Below are positions 32,218 through 34,870 of a stretch of 34,870 nucleotides of DNA, piece after piece. The position numbers were made by a program, and so were the translations under genes. Where the stretch lies: NCBI GenBank assembly GCA_016874915.1, contig VGSW01000021.1, positions 1 through 34,870 on the forward strand. The letters are read 5' to 3'. How positions within the stretch are numbered: position 1 is the first letter of the stretch; every line of letters starts with the position of its first letter. Under the pieces are notes generated by a model. That model made no database searches. It was not told the origin of the DNA and saw nothing but the letters and a program-made list of their open reading frames with translations. The DNA is from Deltaproteobacteria bacterium (GTDB lineage: Bacteria > Desulfobacterota > Desulfobaccia > Desulfobaccales > 0-14-0-80-60-11).

Positions 32218-33138
32218 TCAAGGGTTACCCTCAAGGAAGTCTTTAACCGCGGCGATCACCTCCCCGGGCTTCTCTTCATGGGGGTTGTGGCCGCACTCTT
32301 CGATGATCACCAACCGGGAATTCTTCAGGTCCCGATGGAGGCGCTGACCATGTTCCACGGGAATAATTTCATCCTGCCGTCCCCAGATAATCAGGGTGGG
32401 AACCTCTATCCGGGGATACTGCGAGACGAGCTCCTCCATATCTTCCGGCAGAATCTGCCGGGCCGTCTGCCGCAAGGCATACTTGGCGCCGTCCTCTGCC
32501 AGGGGCGCGGCATAGGCGGCCACGTCGGCGTCGGTAATCTTGGTTTCATCAAAATAGGCCAGCTCCAGAATTTTTCGGACCTTCAGCGTGTCCGGGACCA
32601 GGTAAAGGGTTAAGGAACTCAATATGGGCTTTCTCAGGACGGCAACGAACCCGGGCAATTTTTGGGGATAAGAAACACTGTCAATGAGAATCAGCCGGGA
32701 TAACCAACCGGGCCGGGTTTCCCTTAATTTTAGGGCGGTCTGGAGGGCCACGCCCCCGCCCATGGAATGACCGGCCAGGATGACCTGGCGCAAGTCGTTC
32801 TTTAGGATAAATTGATAGATCAATTCCGCCTGGTCCAAAAGGGAATATCGGCCGTCCCGGGGCTTGGGGGAGGCGCCGAAACCTTTCAGATCAAATAAGA
32901 GGAGCCGGTATCGAGATGACAGCGCCGGCGCCAGGCATCTCCAGGTATAGGTATTGCCTCCGAAGCCGTGGAGCAGGATTATGGGCGGGCCGGCCCCCTG
33001 GACTTCGCAATAAAGCCCGGGGGGAGATTCCCGGCCGGGAAGCGATTCAGTACGAGAATCGGGCATTTCTTGAACCGCGGCGCAGGAAACCGCCGCCAGG
33101 AGCGCGGTGAAAACCAGAGGTTTCAATGTCTGCCGCAT
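32218..33138 (-). CDS. Exported alpha/beta hydrolase
   Basis: A 306-residue alpha/beta-hydrolase. The start at 33138 gives an N-terminus MRQTLKPLVFTALLAAVSCAAV that reads as a signal peptide with a lipobox-like VSC, so the enzyme is probably a lipoprotein or secreted. The fold motifs are LLHGFGGNTYTW (oxyanion region), the nucleophile Ser in LAGHSMGGGVAL, the acid Asp in WGRQDEIIP and the catalytic His in EECGHNPHEEKP. The triad is complete. Substrate is unknown; the closest named groups are esterases and C-C hydrolases of the MhpC/BphD type. An upstream TTG (33204) would extend the frame but masks the signal. The gene is isolated, downstream of nothing obvious. Confidence 0.88.
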   Translation of the reverse strand: MRQTLKPLVFTALLAAVSCAAVQEMPDSRTESLPGRESPPGLYCEVQGAGPPIILLHGFGGNTYTWRCLAPALSSRYRLLLFDLKGFGASPKPRDGRYSLLDQAELIYQFILKNDLRQVILAGHSMGGGVALQTALKLRETRPGWLSRLILIDSVSYPQKLPGFVAVLRKPILSSLTLYLVPDTLKVRKILELAYFDETKITDADVAAYAAPLAEDGAKYALRQTARQILPEDMEELVSQYPRIEVPTLIIWGRQDEIIPVEHGQRLHRDLKNSRLVIIEECGHNPHEEKPGEVIAAVKDFLEGNP

Positions 33139-33600
33139 GGCGTGGGCCCAATATCTCCTGGCAATCCTTGAATCGTGCCGCAGTGTGGAAAATTTTAACG
33201 GCAAATGAAGATTTAGGGAAGGGAAACTTGGATTTCCCAGTTCGGGGATCTCTGGAACAATCTACCCGGGCGGCACCACTGATCCAAATAAAGTGAGGGG
33301 ATGCTTCCATCCAGGAAGGACCCCCTCGTGGAAACCGGACTCCTGGCAAGATTAGGCGGCCAGCTCCAATCATCCTCATTCCATCCATGGAATTTCAGAA
33401 ATGAAAGGACTATCTAATCTTAGAGCCCGATTTCTTGTAAAAATCTTATACCATCATTTCCAAAAAAAGTTCAATAGGGCAATACCTAATTTTTGCCTCT
33501 GAAAAACCTGAGTCCATCTTAGGGAAAACCTTAAGGGGGGAAAAGTCCTTTCCAAAGGATTTTACCTTTACGGCTGGGCACAGGCACAATGTCTCGACGG
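33139..33600. other. Intergenic region between hydrolase and epimerase genes
   Basis: No gene or RNA recognised. There are short imperfect palindromes (TCCTTTCCAAAGGA at 33548-33561, which followed by TTTT on either strand may terminate the epimerase transcript) and AT-rich segments (33412-33500) that may hold the hydrolase promoter. Confidence 0.45.
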
Positions 33601-34587
33601 TTACAGTTGGTGGTATTCCTTATACCACCGGATAAAGCGGCGAATCCCCTCTTCGATGGTGGTGGTGGGCTGGAAGCCCAGCTTGGCCCGGGCGCGGTCG
33701 ATGTCCGCAAAGGTGGCCGGCACGTCCCCCGGTTGGATGGGCAGCAGCTCCTGCCGGGCCGCTATCCCCAGCTCCTGCTCCAACAGCGCGATAACCTTCT
33801 GCAGCTGCTCCGGGCGGTGGTTGCCCAGGTTGATGATTTCATAAGGCTCCAGCCCCGGCGCCATAAGGGCCGCCAGGGTGCCCTGGACGATATCGTCAAT
33901 ATAGGTGAAATCCCGCTGCATTTGCCCGTAATTGAAGACCTTGATGGGCCGCCCGGCCAGCATGGCCTCGGTGAACAGCCACATGGCCATATCGGGGCGG
34001 CCCCAGGGGCCGTACACCGTAAAATACCTGAGGCCCACGGTGGGCAGTCCGAACAGGTGGGTATAGGCGTGGGCCATGAGCTCATCAGCCCGCTTGGTGG
34101 CGGCATAGAGGCTGATGGGAGTGTCCACCCGATGGGCTTCCGAGAAGGGCAGCTCCGTCAGCCCCCCGTAAACGCTGGAGGAAGAAGCATAGACAAAACG
34201 CTCTGGCGGGTGGCGTTTGGCCAGCTCCAGGAGGTGGAGAAACCCCTCCAGGTTGGCCCGTTGATAGGCGAAGGGATTGATGAGAGAATACCGCACCCCC
34301 GCCTGGGCCGCCAGATGGCAGATTTTCTGAATTTGGTAAGCGCCGAAGAGGGACTCCAGTCCCGGCAGGTCCGCCAGGTCCAGTTCCACGGAAACAAAGC
34401 GGGGGTGTTTCTTCAACTCCCGGTCTCGATCCCGCTTTAAGGCCGGGCTGTAATAGTCATTGAAGTTGTCCACCCCGATGACCTGGGCCCCGTGCTCCAG
34501 CAAGGTCCGGGACAGATGAAAACCGATGAACCCCGCCGATCCGGTGACCAGAAAGGTGTAATCCTTGATTTGAGAAGTCCAGTCCAC
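33601..34587 (-). CDS. UDP-glucuronate 4-epimerase-like NAD-dependent sugar epimerase
   Basis: A 328-residue extended short-chain dehydrogenase. NAD binding is shown by FLVTGSAGFIGFHLSRTLLEHG, with the Asp of GVDNFNDYYSPALKRDR binding the ribose; the DNFNDYY segment is typical of UDP-glucuronate 4-epimerases (CapI/LpsL). The catalytic set is SSSSVYGG and YAATKRADE (YXXXK). Further family features are YFTVYGPWGRPDMA and GQMQRDFTYIDDIVQG. It would convert UDP-glucuronate to UDP-galacturonate for surface polysaccharide. GTG start at 34587 after GAGGGGGCGG; no ATG fits. No other polysaccharide genes are in view, and the IS110 element lies directly upstream. Confidence 0.92.
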   Translation of the reverse strand: MDWTSQIKDYTFLVTGSAGFIGFHLSRTLLEHGAQVIGVDNFNDYYSPALKRDRDRELKKHPRFVSVELDLADLPGLESLFGAYQIQKICHLAAQAGVRYSLINPFAYQRANLEGFLHLLELAKRHPPERFVYASSSSVYGGLTELPFSEAHRVDTPISLYAATKRADELMAHAYTHLFGLPTVGLRYFTVYGPWGRPDMAMWLFTEAMLAGRPIKVFNYGQMQRDFTYIDDIVQGTLAALMAPGLEPYEIINLGNHRPEQLQKVIALLEQELGIAARQELLPIQPGDVPATFADIDRARAKLGFQPTTTIEEGIRRFIRWYKEYHQL

Positions 34588-34676
34588 GTCCGCCCCCTCT
34601 AGTGCCCATTTAGCATACTATCCGCAATCTTGAGTGTAAAGGACGGTTTTTTTATTTTCCTGCTCCGAAAAGTTTC

Positions 34677-34870
34677 TCAGGCTGCCTCCATGGTCACCTG
34701 GTAGCCCAGGTCTTTAATGCGTTTGACCAGGTAAGGGAACAGTCGGTTTTTGTTGAGCTTATCGAAGTAGTCGCCTCCGAGGTCTTTATAGGAAGAACCG
34801 GTTTTCAGCATATGGTAAATGACCACCAACAGAGAATGGGCCACCGCCAGAATGGCTCTTTTCTTCCCTC
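34677..34870 (-). mobile_element. IS110-family transposase, C-terminal fragment at the window edge
   Basis: The minus-strand frame ending TGA at 34677 encodes 64 residues running off the window: KKRAILAVAHSLLVVIYHMLKTG, then YKDLGGDYF and YLVKRIKDLGYQVTMEAA. This matches the C-terminal end of IS110/IS116 transposases (the H-S-...-Y-H-L-L...DLGADYF...LGYQV pattern), DEDD-type enzymes that use a bridge RNA. Whether the element is complete cannot be seen. No terminal inverted repeats are expected for this family; the ~90 bases up to the epimerase start may contain its right end. Confidence 0.9.

Overview
The window looks like a chromosomal segment from a GC-rich anaerobic bacterium, most likely a sulfate- or sulfur-metabolising member of the Desulfobacterota (Desulfobacca/Syntrophobacter-like). 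The basis is a DsrE-family protein beside a multihaem cytochrome c with a quinone-type cytochrome b domain, a probable selenoprotein, a cobalamin-riboswitch-controlled radical SAM peptide locus, the anaerobic thiazole route (ThiH rather than ThiO) and a short anaerobic-type ThiC/BzaF. The taxonomy is inferred; there is no rRNA or tRNA gene in the window.

Layout. 1-428: start of a CPA-type cation:proton antiporter on the minus strand, controlled by a clear fluoride riboswitch with its own promoter and terminator. 867-2049: an unknown 94-residue protein and an isoaspartyl methyltransferase with an export signal. 2175-5560: panE, a solitary phoU and a divergent dnaA-like gene. 6093-7358: thiC or its benzimidazole-forming paralogue bzaF. 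7359-8120: a long regulatory intergenic region with a palindrome, a candidate small RNA and a near-perfect sigma-54 promoter. 8121-11066: a DsrE-like protein and an eight-haem cytochrome c fused to a cytochrome b; its reading frame is interrupted by one in-frame TGA followed by a SECIS-like hairpin, so it is best read as a selenoprotein.

11216-20188: a plus-strand run of ftsH, a small lipoprotein, a DUF1622 membrane protein and an AddB/AddA helicase-nuclease pair overlapping by ATGA. 20251-25259 (minus): thiamine thiazole/coupling genes in the order thiF, thiG, an AT-rich foreign-looking gene, thiH, thiS, thiE. 25524-30070 (mostly plus): rlmH, a NifU-like scaffold (minus), two paralogous outer-membrane barrel proteins, sfsA and prs. 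30129-32155 (minus): cobalamin riboswitch, terminator, a 38-residue precursor peptide (CbpA-like) and its SPASM radical SAM enzyme (CbpB-like). 32218-34587: an exported alpha/beta hydrolase and a UDP-glucuronate 4-epimerase-like enzyme. The right edge cuts an IS110-family transposase.

A second theme is the intergenic DNA. Nearly every gap between operons carries a pair of inverted arms made of short degenerate tandem units (for example CGCAAAGG, GGTTAAAA, GGTTTTC, ATCTGCGTTA, ATCGGCGTTC), often around a terminator. In two places the arms reach into coding sequence, where they supply stop codons (addA, thiE) or the N-terminal codons of the radical SAM enzyme. The most interesting loci are the sigma-54/selenocysteine cytochrome operon and the cobalamin-riboswitch peptide-maturation locus.
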